A DNA stretch of 64,000 bases, from assembly GCA_037179335.1 (NCBI GenBank), contig JAKZHN010000025.1:434001-498000 (forward strand), written 5' to 3'. The notes under the pieces are model-generated. The model made no database searches, was not told the origin of the DNA, and saw only the letters and a list, made by a program, of their open reading frames with translations. Shown piece after piece: positions 30,833 through 42,890 of this stretch. The stretch is from Cyclaneusma minus (taxonomy: Eukaryota > Ascomycota > Leotiomycetes > Marthamycetales > Marthamycetaceae). Position 1 is the stretch's first letter. The number at the start of each line of letters is the position of its first letter. A program made the translations under genes and the position numbers.

Positions 30833-33697
30833 CTACAAAGCCGTAACACTCTGAAAGAACGGATTCTCCAGCAACTCCGGCTCCCCCTGAATCAGCTCCC
30901 TCATCTTCACCACCATCTCCTCCCCACTCATTCCCCCAACCTCACACTCCTCCTTCCATCTCACCAACACATCCCTCAACATCGCACTCCCCGTTTCCAC
31001 ATCCTCCTTCTCATACTTAACCGCCTTCTTCTCCTGCTTCTCCGCAAAATCTTCCAGCTCATCGGCCTTCCTTCTTGCCGATCTAACAACCTTCTCAGGA
31101 AACCTGACCAGCTCTGCCACATGGATGCCAAAGCTCTGATCGCAGACGCCCTCTTCGACTTTGTATAGCAGCGTCACTTCTCGCTTCGCCTGCTCACCGC
31201 CGCCGTTGTCGATATGCGCTACGACATGCAGATTCTTGACCTGCGGAAACCTCTCTACCAGCGCTGTCAACTCGTGGAAATGCGTCGCAAACATGCTGAA
31301 ACAGCCAATCTCCCTCACAATATGTTCTGAAATCGCCCAAGCAAGTCCAAAACCATCATAAGTGCTCGTTCCCCTGCCAAGCTCATCAATAATAATCAGC
31401 GACTCGGAAGTTGCAGATTTCAGGATATTGGCAGTTTCCAGCATCTCGGCCATGAAGGTCGAGACGCCTTTGAGTTGCGAATCGGAGGCGCCGACGCGTG
31501 CGAGGATGCAGTCGAAGATGGTGAGTTCGGCTTCGGTGCAGGGGACGAAACAGCCGATTTGTGCCATCAGCGCGATGACGCCGATTTGTCGGATGTAGGT
31601 TGATTTACCGCCCATGTTGGGGCCGGTGATGATGAGGAATTCGGAGGTTCCGCGGCGTAGGGAGACGTCGTTGGTGATGAATTGGATGTCGTCTTGCATC
31701 TCCATGCAAGGGTGTCGGGCTTCTTTCAGGACTGTGTCGCCGGTACCGCGAGCGTGCATCTTGGGACGCGTGTAGGCGGTAGGTGCGTGGACTGAGCAGT
31801 GGGCGAAGCTAATGATGACATCGAGGTGCGCAAGGACGCCGGCGAGCTGCTCGATGACGGGGCAGTAGGAGGCGGCTACGCTGATAACCTCAGCTGCCAA
31901 ACTGCTCTGTGTGCGCTTGTAGTTCTCGGACAGCTCATCAGATTCATGGCGGAGGGTCTTGAGGGTCTTGGTCGTGAAATACACGCCGTTCTTCTGTGTC
32001 GAGCATTCCTGGTACTTGGATTTGTTGCGGATGCTCCCTGCTTCGGTACGTGTGAGACGCATGCACCAGCCGTGTACTTTGTGGTTCTCCAAGAAGATCT
32101 TCTTGTCAGCTTCTTGGCCGAGATCTCTTGCTACGTCGGAGAATTCCTTCTCCATGTCGTATTTGAGCTTGTCAAGCTTTTTGCGGATCATCCGGAGGCC
32201 GTCGTCGTATTCAGGCTTGATGTTGAATTCGTGATGGTCCATGGCATCAAGATCAATGGTCGTCTCTACCATCTCTGCGAACTTGCCAAGACTATCAGCA
32301 TAGTCTCTCAATTTGTTCGTGTAAGCTTCGTCGAGAGGGTCCTTGTAGACTTCATCCATGACTCCCTCGAACGTTCCGATGAAACCGGGTAGTCGCAGGA
32401 CAACTTGGTATGCCTTGACGACATCCTCCAAATTTGCCATCTTCCGCTGGAATCGCTTTGCTAGTCTGTAGAGATCTGGGATCGATCTCAAATGGTCCTC
32501 CTGCATTGTCTGGCGCAGCTCGGAATCATTCACAAAAGCTTCCACCAGCTGTTGTCTCTTCTCAATCTCATCAACACTCATCAGGGGCTGCTTCAGCCAC
32601 TGTGCTAGCAATCGACTTCCGACAGGGGTCTTGCAATGATTCAGTAAACCGTACAGACTCATTGACTTTGCTCCGTCTCGAGGACCTGGCATCAAGTTCA
32701 AAGCCCTCAGAGCCGAGGCATCCAGTTTCATGAACTGGGTCAGATCATGCTGATAGAGCTGATACTGGCCAAAATTCGACGGATCGTTCAAGACTGCCAG
32801 ATACTTGATCAATGCAGCCGCCGAGCCCATTGCCAGTTTCAAATCTGTTTGGGGCAGACTTCCAGCTCCCAAGTCATCTTTAAGCAGCCGTGCAAGGTCC
32901 TGCTCAATATCCTTGGTTCCGAAGTCGGTGACATTCCGCTCCGTGATCGCTATGCCACAACTGTCAACAATCGTCTTCAGCTTTTGCAGTTCCACATCAC
33001 CCTTCTCCGACTTGTCGACCTGTACCAGGCACTCCTTTACTCCCAGCTGGATCAAAAGAGACTCAAAATTGGAATACGAGTCGTTGTCAAAGAATTGGCT
33101 GACACCGAGTTCTCGCACACTGGCATCTGCGAAGCAAACACCAACATTACGGCCCTCTGATGCCTTTGCCGAGACCTTGACCGCCAGTATTATAGGAGCA
33201 GCATCCATCTGACCGCCCAGCTCATCTTCGACGTCTTGCAGATTTCCTGGCGAGGCCTGTTTTGTAGCCTTCCAGTTCATTCGTCCACCACTGCTCTCGT
33301 AGATCAAGACTCGCTTTCCCAATCGGAACAGTGCCTCGCGGAGGAAATTTCGATAAACGGTGGCGCTCATCGTAACCGACGGCAGACCCGATACATCGCT
33401 TCGTCCGAGTTGTCGAACGACCGAAGTCGTTTTGTAGACCTGTGAAGCGTCAGTCTTGTATGACGAGTTTCCGCTGCAGCAGTACTCACGGTTCTCGCGA
33501 TAAAGTTGGCATCGTCGCCATGTGCAGTGTAATAATCGCCTCGGTCAAAGACTCGTACAGTGTCTTCGCCCTTGTCTGGTAGAGAATTGAAGAATCTGAT
33601 GAAACCCCCCTCATCATCAACCTGAACGCGATTAGCTATCTTTTGCTTGGAGTGGCGCGAGAGGAATCCGTACCTTCAACTCTGGACGGGACGACAT
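30833..33697 (-). CDS. MSH2: DNA mismatch repair protein MSH2
   Basis: Three exons, 33674-33697, 33490-33621 and 30833-33439, separated by 52- and 50-nt introns, encode 920 residues, normal for fungal MSH2. The start MSSRPELK-VDDEGGFIRFF matches the family, and the tiny 8-codon first exon fits in phase. MutS domains are in order: mismatch-recognition domain I, connector, lever/clamp helices, then the ATPase with Walker A GPNMGGKSTYIRQ and Walker B/signature DELGRGTSTYDGFGLAWA, and the C-terminal helix-turn-helix/dimerisation region. With MSH6 or MSH3 it would recognise mismatches and loops in the nucleus. No active-site residue is missing. Confidence 0.98.
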
Positions 33698-34666
33698 GTT
33701 TGACTGGCGATGGCACTCGAGTGGTATTTGAACTGCAGATTACGAATTAATCAGGAGAGTGCAGGAGATATGGCGCAGTCACAGAACACAATTCCTGGCG
33801 GGGATGTAGAGGTTTCTTGGGCTTGAGGTAGCGCGCTGGAAGACGCGTCCCTAGTTTGAGCACCGACCACCGCGTAGATTGACTTCAGTCTTTACTACAG
33901 ATAATCCAGACAACAAGCCAAGAGAAACACAAATACCTAGACTAGAAATGGCTTAAGTAGTTGGTAAAGACCTGAGTAACTAGAGGAAAATTCAAGTCAT
34001 TTAGAAAAATTCGAGAAATTGAAAGGGATACAAATAAACCATGACTGGTTCAATAATCAGAGTAGAATCATAATGACCAGAATCAACAGTGAAAAAGACA
34101 AAATTGACAACTTAGAAGTGTCCCAGGAATTTTATTTACTAGGTGAGGAGGACGCCATTCTATTTCTTAGTACCAGAACGAAGCCCTTAAATCCTACGGC
34201 ACCCGATGGATCTGCGGCACCCGCCAGATCCCAACCATCGACGTGCAACGAAACGTGCCCAATACAGACATACTCCGGAGTTTGGGTGGCAGATGCGATC
34301 CAAGAATCAGTAATCACCTCATCGACATCTCTCCGAAAAGCTCCATAGTCGAAAGTTCATGAATCATTGCTTGTTTTCGGGTATCCTACATGTATCTCTA
34401 TATCAGATATACCGCGCGACCGGCAACCTTCCAACCACTCCTCCCCCCAACCTCTCGTCTGTATCGATCATTCCCTCCATCATACTCTGCTTCAGCTCTG
34501 GGGCCGGATCAAGAATTCAACGCTTGGGGTATATGCTCCGCCACTCATCTATTAAAAATCTATAACGTGCATGAGCAACCAAGCGGTTCAGCTCACCCTT
34601 CCCAAACGCCATCAATGCGGTGTTTCCCCTCCCTTCCAACCCATCACCCCCTTTCGCACAACCCCC
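33698..34666. promoter_or_regulatory. MSH2 upstream region and MFS transporter 3' flank
   Basis: The first 300 bp presumably carry the MSH2 promoter. At 33975-33990 lies AGTAACTAGAGGAAAA, shared with 22134. The remainder is Pro-codon-rich open sequence without ATG-initiated coding signal. Confidence 0.4.
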
Positions 34667-36357
34667 CTAAACCACCCTCCTCACCTCCCACCCAACCAAG
34701 CTCCACCTCGCCGCCACAAACAAGCAACTCCCCACCATCATCATAACTCCACAAAAAACCTGCACCCAAAGAAACACCCCGTTATCCTTAGGAATCAGCG
34801 CACCAGCAATAGGATTTCCCGTCAGCGCCGCCACACTTATGCAAATAAAAAGTGTTCCATTGCGCACGCCGATCTGACGAATATCCGATATTTGGGCTAC
34901 GAGCGAAGGAGCCATGGAGACGAATGTGCCGGAGGAGAAACCGTAGAGGAGCGCGAAGACGATGGTTGGTGCGTTGCCCTTGGCGGGGAGCCAGAGCGCG
35001 AGTACGATGATGGCGGAGAAGAAACAGGTGACGATCATGATGTTGAAGCGGCCGATCTTGTCGCCGGCTATGCCGGGGAGGATACGTCCGAAGATACTGC
35101 AGAGGTCATCAGTCGTCGGTCCAAAATAATCACCTCCCTCTAATAACTAGAAAGAAGAACTCATATTTGGGGTGAACTTGAGCGAATAAAGTCTGAACTC
35201 CCCCTCCAGTAATTGGAAGTATCTCCAGCGATGAGGGATGTTCCCAAAATCAGGGGATTTCTCAAGGACTAGGAATACCCCCAGGGACTGGGAAAATCCA
35301 AATGTTTAAGAAACATTCCAAAGAATCAGGCAACATACCTCGCAGCATTCAAAATCGGAATCAAGTAATCACTCATATTTTGACTCATCCCCACATCCAG
35401 CCCAAAAACTGGCAAGTAGCCAAACGGAATAAACGTGCCAAAGAAGAAGAAGAAACTCGCCAGGCAAAGCAGTCCAAACGGCGGCTCCCTCAGCGGCCTC
35501 ACAAACTCTTTAAGCACGACTGGTCTCGGCTGCGGCTTGAGTCTGCTCTTAACCGTCAGATTCGCTATCAATGCAAGGCCGAGAATGAGAAACGCGCAGG
35601 CGCGCATCGTCCACGCGAAGCCGATTTGCGGGATAAGTTTCGCGACCATGATGGGGTAGATGACGCCGCCGAGGGATGAGCCAGATGCCATGATTCCGTA
35701 GGCCGCGCCGCGCTTCTTGAAGAACCAGGTTCCTACACTGCTCATTGCTGCATAGAACAGCGCGCTGGCACCTAGACTGGATACAACGCCCTGCGCGAGC
35801 AAAAATTGATAATATTCCCCGGCCAAGCTCGTCATCATGAGGCCAAACACATGACACAGCATGCCGCCAAGCAGCAACCACCTCGGTCCGTAGTTATCAG
35901 ACACTTTTCCGAATATCGGTCCGCCTAGGAACATCATGAAAGTTTCCATGCTAATGATCCATGCGATGGTGGACTCAGAGTACTGTGATAATGTGTTGGT
36001 GCTGTAGTAGTTTTGGAAGACGCCGATGCAGTTGATCCAGCCGAACGAGCAGAACATACAGCACCACCCGCCCAGCACACATAGCCAGGCGGTACGGCCT
36101 CCATCGGGGAAGTCTGCTGGGTTGAATCCGCTGCTCACGGGTTTTTGGGGTGCGGCTTCGGCATCGTGCGACTCGTCGATGTCGCGGTGCTCCTTCTCAA
36201 TGTCGGCTTCGGCGAGCTCAGAGGTTTCGGGGAAGATGTTGGCTTCGGTTTCGGAGTAGGGGGAGGTAGGAGGATGCTCCATTTTGAGATCGTAGGAAGG
36301 GGAGCGGGAGGGCTCTTGGGAGGCCGAGGACTCGTGGGCGTCGTGATGTCTTCCCAT
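34667..36357 (-). CDS. MFS transporter, monocarboxylate-permease type
   Basis: Exons 35339-36357 and 34667-35096 give 482 residues. The 242-nt intron (GTATGT...CTGCAG, phase 2) is the longest in the window. Residues 1-75 are a hydrophilic acidic cytosolic tail. Twelve membrane segments follow, starting TAWLCVLGGWCCMFCSFGW; the loop GKVSDNYGPRWLLLGG corresponds to the MFS signature, and GIAGDKIGRFNIM is its repeat before the second half. The pattern NCIGVFQNYY-x-STNTLSQYS is typical of fungal MCT-like permeases (Mch group). It would act at the plasma membrane or an internal membrane; the substrate is unknown. No biosynthetic neighbours suggest a specialised role. Confidence 0.93.
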
Positions 36358-38336
36358 GGTGAAGATGAGTGGAAGGTGCGGTGCCTTTGTTTAGTATCGC
36401 GCTGTTGGTGGTCGTTTGCAGACTTGGGATGACTGCCAAACAGCGACAGCGTGCAAACAGCACAGCAAAGTTTTCTCTCGAAGCCAAGAGATCCTCTGGT
36501 GCTGTACAGTTGTCTGTTGAAGACGACAGGTAATTCTGGTCGTGGGGTCTAATGCCAACGGCGACAGGAGAAGTAACCTGATGTAGCAAGGTCCAGAAGT
36601 ACAAGAACGAGACAAAATGACGAAGGACATCGACAACTGATATACCTGTTACACACAACCCAGGCCTCGCATCTGGTAAAAATCAACGAATCAGAAGAAA
36701 AGATACCATCATTACTCACCTCCGATTAACAGCGAGAGCGTCCTGGATCAAGAAGGGAGATGGCCCCGTCTGGGATCTATCTCCGCAGCAAGGGGTCCAA
36801 CCAGACCGAGATCCAACGAGTTAGAGATTCCAAAGCCTCGGGAATAACATGCGGATGGATCCATTCTCTCGGACTTTGGGGATTGCCCGCGGCACAGACA
36901 TATGTGGGTATTTTATCCGTGGACATGGTCCCCATGGGAAGTCCAGGTCCCTTGGTGAGAGGCTGGAGTTCATCCAATCTTCAGCACAAACCAGCATTTG
37001 CCAACGCAGGATTTGCCATGTTCCACCATTCCAGGGACGAAGTTCCACAGAGCTGGGACCAACAGCTCCTGGGCACATGGCATCACTGCATCGTGGCGCT
37101 CCCAGTGTCCAATGGTGCTCTGTCTCTGGACCTCCTGGCGAATGGAATCGTCTGGTTTCAGCGGTTGGAGATGATGGTGTGTCACCCCTCCGTTTTTGGG
37201 TCTTCGCGGGTGCTACTCCGGGAACCGAGCCGTGTGTTCAGCAGGATCATTAACATTCGCGGACATGTGGGCCAGTCAGCAAAGATGTATCGAAGTGCTC
37301 GGTTGACGGTCGAAAGATCCTTTGGAGTTGTTCAGGTTTGCTTCAAAAATCTCGGAAGATGGGAGAGTTTCCGGGGATCGGAGCCGCTCGGCCCGCTGGC
37401 CTGTGCACTGTAGCCAAGTTTCCATCAACTAGAGCCCCCTGATATTTGCCTTCACGCCGGTTGATATATCATATTTGATCGGGTACATATATATGTACGG
37501 CTATATTCCTGGTTTAGCTATTAACTGAAGTGCATGTTTCCGTCACTCTATAGCGCGTATAAGAGGGGACCGCTGGCTGATGGCTCAAGCGGAGTAGCCC
37601 CAGATGATCTAATTGACCGATATATGATATATCCGTCAACCGCCCGAAGCTCAAGTCCAAGTCAGGGGTATATGTTACCGTTTCTTCTGAAGAGAGGACA
37701 GCAGTAGCTTAGGATTGGGACCGAATCTACATGTTTTGAGATTTGCACACACTGGAGAAGGCAGCATTATCACAACAAGTAACCCCCCAAGTTTGCAGTT
37801 TCCATGTTCCAAGATCTGTTCACCTCATGCTCATAGCCTCATTATTCGTGTTGCCCCTCAACCCTGCTTTCTCAACCTTAGGCGAGATGATCGTGAGACC
37901 ATGGGGATAACATAACTACAAGGATGCAACAAGACTCGAGAAAGGGAGGCAGGCGTGACTGTCACCGACATCTCATCTAGGATTTTCATCATGTCTAAAC
38001 ACAAAACATGCTAAGAAAAACGAGGACACCCATACAATACACAAGCCAGTCCCTCCCCCCAAAAACGCCTCAGACAGATGCAAACAAGCCCATTTGACCC
38101 AGCTTTCGGCATATCCCATATCAGCCTTTCCATATCTCCTCGCCCCAAAAAGATGCCGTCTCCGCATCCCTTTGCTCTTTGGCCTTTCATTCTTCCCTTC
38201 TCTTCACTCCTTTCCTTCCCCACCTATCTTGTGAATGTTTCATCGCAGGATCATCTTTCCCCATCTCACACACCTTTTCTCACCCCCCCACCCCCATGCT
38301 CCCTCTCCCGCTTCATTTTTCTTCTCCTCCCATCTT
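36358..38336. other. 2-kb intergenic region with one candidate miniature element
   Basis: Between the MFS start and the 3' end of the mannosidase. Several frames are open across 36.7-37.4 kb on both strands, but they overlap and lack splice or family support. The only structured part is the inverted-repeat segment at 37448-37650. Confidence 0.4.
37448..37650. mobile_element. Candidate MITE-like inverted-repeat segment
   Basis: The left end, CGGTTGATATATCATAT followed by GATCGG, is imperfectly mirrored at the right end by CCGATATATGATATAT followed by CCGTCAACCG, about 150 bp away. A perfect 16-bp palindrome, GTACATATATATGTAC, lies inside at 37483-37498. No clear target-site duplication was found, so mobility is a guess. 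Confidence 0.35.
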
Positions 38337-41300
38337 TCACACAGGCCGCTTAAAAGCATGCGCCTCAGTATTCAGCACCCACTCATCCAAGCTAATGGTA
38401 TCCGGCGTACTATACAGCAAATAAAAGTACTTCAGCGTCTCGGCCAACCAGAAACTCTCCATCTGATCATTTCTTGTCACATCAGCCAGCGGCACCGTAA
38501 CATCATCGATTGCCGAGTGACCATATGTGGTTTTGGTAGCGGCGATGATGGATTCGAACATGGTCCAGCCTTTGGCTTGCCAGATCGGGTCGCCTGTTAG
38601 GCGGTACATGTACCATACTGACTCGATTGCTTCGGGTCTATAGACAAGAAAAATATGTTAGTAAATGAAGGGAATGGTTGGATGAAGTTGGGAAGTGGAA
38701 CCCCCTGGAAGATAGGGAATATGATGTCTTACCGGAGGATATAGCTCTTACTCCCCACCTTAACAAACCCCTTCGGCAACCTCGCCTCCTCAATCTTCTT
38801 CCTCACAAACTCCTCATGCGAAAGCGGCCGATCAGCGTCCACATCAAAATTATCAGTAGTTGCAAACGCCCCATCTTTCGGTGGCGTGCGCCCTGAATTC
38901 TTCTGAGCCTGTGGTGCCTGCACGCCCTCCCCACTCTTCATCTCTGGATCCCTGAAATCATGCGTAATGGGTTTCGGTACTTCTTTCTGCGTATCCAGCT
39001 CCAACTGTCGCTTGTCTTTCAACTGGCGTTTGTCTTTCCGCGGATCGTGCAAGTGTGGCTCGCCGCGGTATTCGGGTGTTGTGTATTGCGGCTGGCTGGG
39101 GTGCGGTATGTATTCGTGCGAAGACTGTTTCTCGGTATCTTGCTTTTTGAGCTTTTCGGGAGAGGCGGTGGCGATTGTGTATTCGCCAGTAGTATCTGCC
39201 GCAGACTCACCGAAGGCCAGCGGCTTGGACGAGCCCACTAGATCTTCCACATCTCCATCGGCAGCCAAAGCCTGGCTTTCAGCCAACTGTGCCGCCTTTT
39301 CCGCCTTTGCCTTCTTCTTCTCATAGTACTTCTCAATCTTCGCAGGCCGCATCTCCCAATCAGGGTCTATTTGTTGCCAATAGTACGTTTCATTCCAAGC
39401 ACAGTCTTGGGAGTTTTCGCAGGGTACAAGTCGTGCTTGTTCGGGCATGATGCCTGTGGGCGTGGATTCATAAGCCCATACACAGCCGTCGGTAAGCTTT
39501 TTGGCGATTTCGAGATCGCCTTCGATGCCGAAGATCTTGGCTGCTTGGCCGACCATGCCGCCGATGAAACAGGTCAGGTGCGTGATTTCGGGGTTGAAGG
39601 TGGCGGTTTTGGGGTCTCCGTTTGTCTTGACTTCGCCCGAGACGAGGAGGTTGCGGCCGCGATCCTCGTCGGGGATCATGGGACGGTAGAGCATGTGTTC
39701 GCGGATTGCTGCGATGGTTTTCATGTACATGGTTCTGTACTTGTCCTCAAGACCTCCGAGCAGGAGGAATTGCTGTCATGAAATTAGCACTTGATAGCTA
39801 GCATTTGTCTTCCAAAATCACTTACCTTGGGGAAGTACTCGTATGTTGAATCCTGGCCACCGCCCATAGAGAATGACTCTTTGCCATTCAAAGAAGCAAG
39901 GCCCTGCGGCACACAATGCTCTTCGGGGATAGCCGGCGTATTCGACTTTGGTAGAGCAATCTTGGGACTGTGTTCACCCAGACCACCGCTTGTCATTTCG
40001 GACAATTCGTGGCTGGCATGACCCTCTTCTATCTGAGCAATGACTTCGTCCTTTCCAAGACTCTGTCCACTCCAGGTTTCGCCTACGCTAGCCCTCTTCT
40101 CGATCACCTTCTCTTGCGTCTCGCCATTTTCATCCACAAACTGTACCCGGCTCTTACGAACCACGGTATCAATTTCAAATTGTGTTTTAGCGGGTTCAGC
40201 TTCCCCTGCAGTCTTCGTTGAGCCGCCGGCTGCAATCGCCGGACGATAGCCCACTGGAATCTCAGACGACTTAGGAGTCGCTGCTTTCGTTCTGTTGCAG
40301 CCAGAAGCATCCACATTGCCAGGGAACACGCCATCCAGTTTCGTGCCCCTATTTTGGAGCTCCTCCAAGGCATCTGTAATACGAGCAACAGCATCGTAAT
40401 ATCTCGGCTCCTTGGTAATCTGCGCGAGGCGAGTAAACTCCATCGACAAGGATCCCAACTCGGCCAAGTTCGCTCTCAGGGGGGCAGCGTGTGGCTGGGA
40501 GGCAAAAGCCGGCTTCCAGTTATAGAATAACACAGGCATCCGGTTTGGCGTATCGAAGGCGCCCATCAAGATCTCAGCAAGCTCGACAGCTTTGTCCAAG
40601 AGGACTCGATATTTGGCGCCACTAACATCATATGCGGCAACCAATCCACCCAGATAGCGGATCGTGGTCTCGAAAAGCGGGATATCAGATCGGAAAGTCG
40701 TGGTGAAGTCGATTTTGGACACAGCCTGAGCAGCATCTTCGAATTCCTCCTGCAGTCCCATAATCCAAAGAGTATCCAAACTATCGACCAATGTAGCGGC
40801 CCACCCGCAGAAGGGATTGCGGAATTTCCCAGTTGTAGGAGATAGCTCGTCGTGGAGCCATGCATAGTCCTTGTATCCTTTCCAAGCCCTCTTGAACTCT
40901 TCCCTCACCACGGACTGCTTCTTCTCTCTTGCGAGTCTCGCATCTGCCGACTCCGGAGCAAAGTCGAATTGGATCTGCGGGATTTTTAGGGGAGTGCCAG
41001 AGGGCAATTGGATGATGGATTCGGTGGGAACCGGGTAATGCTCTTCTTGCTGCTCCCAGTGAATGGGCGCGGCAGATGCAGAGAAAGTGACAGGTTCCAC
41101 CTTGCCCGGGTGTCCCGCGTGCAAAGTATTCCCCTCGCCATCCTCGAGGATTTTCTGCGCATTCGCAGGCTTTCGGTCGGGTACTGTCACGTCGGGCGGG
41201 CTTTGCTTTGTCGCCGTCGGTCCATTCGTCGTTTCGGACTCGAGCTTATCGGCCAGCGTCTCGCTCGTCAAATCAGCGGCAGCCGTCTGCGGCGCAGCTT

Positions 41301-41532
41301 TCGTCGATTCTTTCTCAGCATCGTTTTGCGGCGGCGGCGAAGGAGTGACAGGAACAGACGGCTGCTCGGGTTTAGCCTGGATAGGAGATTGGCTTCCGCC
41401 GAAGCCCGGCAGACTGTCGACATCGACGGGCGAGGAGTCCTCCCATTGCTGGGTGTTTGAATAGCGAAACAGAATAAAAGTGAAGAGCGCAGCAAAGGCC
41501 AGGAAGATTCGGTATCTGCGGAATCGAAACAT
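38337..41532 (-). CDS. Class I alpha-1,2-mannosidase (GH47), type II membrane protein
   Basis: Exons 39826-41532, 38733-39772 and 38337-38637 (introns 53 and 95 nt) give 1,015 residues. The frame continues upstream only to a TTG, so the ATG MFRFRRYRIFL is used. It opens with a short cytosolic tail and a membrane anchor (about residues 7-24), then a Pro/Thr-rich stem. GH47 landmarks: DYAWLHDELSPTTG, LVDSLDTLWIMG, FETTIRYLGGL, NPEITHLTCFIGGM, RPEAIESVWYMYR, and the C-terminal calcium-site NTEAH. It should trim Man9 N-glycans in the ER or Golgi. Two long hydrophilic insertions, after SGCNRTK and in the Lys/Glu-rich stretch after EKYYEKKKAK, make it about twice the length of yeast Mns1. Confidence 0.94.
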
Positions 41533-42890
41533 GATGGTCCAAATATTCAAGCGGATGCGCGGCGCCGGGTCGCGTGTCTTTTATCAGAATTCCTTGCAGC
41601 AGTCTGCGGTTTCACATGGCAGGTTCCAGCTGTTCTCGGTGCTGGGAGACCATTGACCGGTTGATTATTCTGCTGGCGAAAGGAAGAATTCGGTCGAGGG
41701 ACGCAAATTGTACTCGGAAACAGGATCGGCGGACCAGCTCGCTCCGTTGCAGCGCTTCCAGATATGCTTCGATAGAGTTGGGATAGGGTTCAAGGAGAAA
41801 TGAGGACCTCAATGCTGCCGCCGTTCCCAGTCTTAAAGGCAGCTTTGGTCGCCAAGTCTTAGCTATGACCACTAACGAAAGTCTGTTGTCAAAACTCTGC
41901 GGCAGATGTTTAATACACCAATGTATTGCAGTGCAGATTGAATCGTCAGTTAAAGGTCCAGCAAGCCACCGTTGCCTCTCCTAGCCGCACCTTCTTCCTT
42001 GGGCCACTCCACTACGAAAAATACCCAATATTTCCGTCCGACAACATTGAAGTGCAAGCGACGTTCGAATCCCCGATCGACACAACCTTGGTAGCAGCTA
42101 GCAAGAATAGCTACTTATGCCCACAACAGTGTTACAACGCGAGGACGCACCGCGGCTATTAGACACATACCATCATCGGCACGGCCGGACACAACGTGTT
42201 TGGGAGAGACTCAGACCCCTGGGACAGCCTTGGCGGGGCCTGTGTTAGTCGCCGCGTGCGACCAGCGTCTCCACCCCAGAGATCTCCAGGTGGCGGGAAC
42301 TTGTGGGGAAAGGAAGGTCGAAGCGCAGGGGCTGACGTGCGTAGACTTGGCGATGGACATGGAACGAACCCGTCTGGTGTTCAAGAGAAATCGAGAAACT
42401 GAATTCTGGACGATTGGACAGCAGTAGCCTTCTTCCACATTATTGTCATCCGAAGGCCCCCTGCCAAGACAAATGCCCGAGGTAACTGAATGGGGGAAGA
42501 AATCAGCAAAGTGCTGAAAGTGGCTTTTCTTGGCAGCTGGCTGACTGTTGACATGTCCCTTTCCACATCACGGATAAATGGTCCTCATATACATCGCATT
42601 GATGCCGCGTGTTTAGTGCTCCAGAGAAACGCATCCTGTCAAAGGTCTCATGACCAGATCGTCAATTTAGCCGGAGACTGTTGAGCTAGGCCTACGACCA
42701 GCTAAGGTACGGGCCTCGTTTACAGAATCGATGAAGACGAACTTGAAACCATTGACCAAGCTACTGCTTATTTCTTTGGCAACGGGCCCCGGTATTACAT
42801 TGATGGCTTGAGTAGTTCATGGTCGATATCTACCAATTCCTCAGATACTAGGTACGCCTCCACGTGGCTACTCGGCCTCTAACTCTACCT
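41533..42890. other. Mannosidase upstream region and CCT6 3' flank
   Basis: 1.36 kb with scattered short open frames in all phases. None has splice-site or family support, and no tRNA or repeat is visible. Confidence 0.4.

Noticed and set aside
36760..37413. A 217-codon plus-strand open frame, with overlapping open frames on the minus strand.
   Set aside because: Several frames of the same segment are open at once. There are no family motifs, no convincing splice sites and no codon-like bias favouring one frame.
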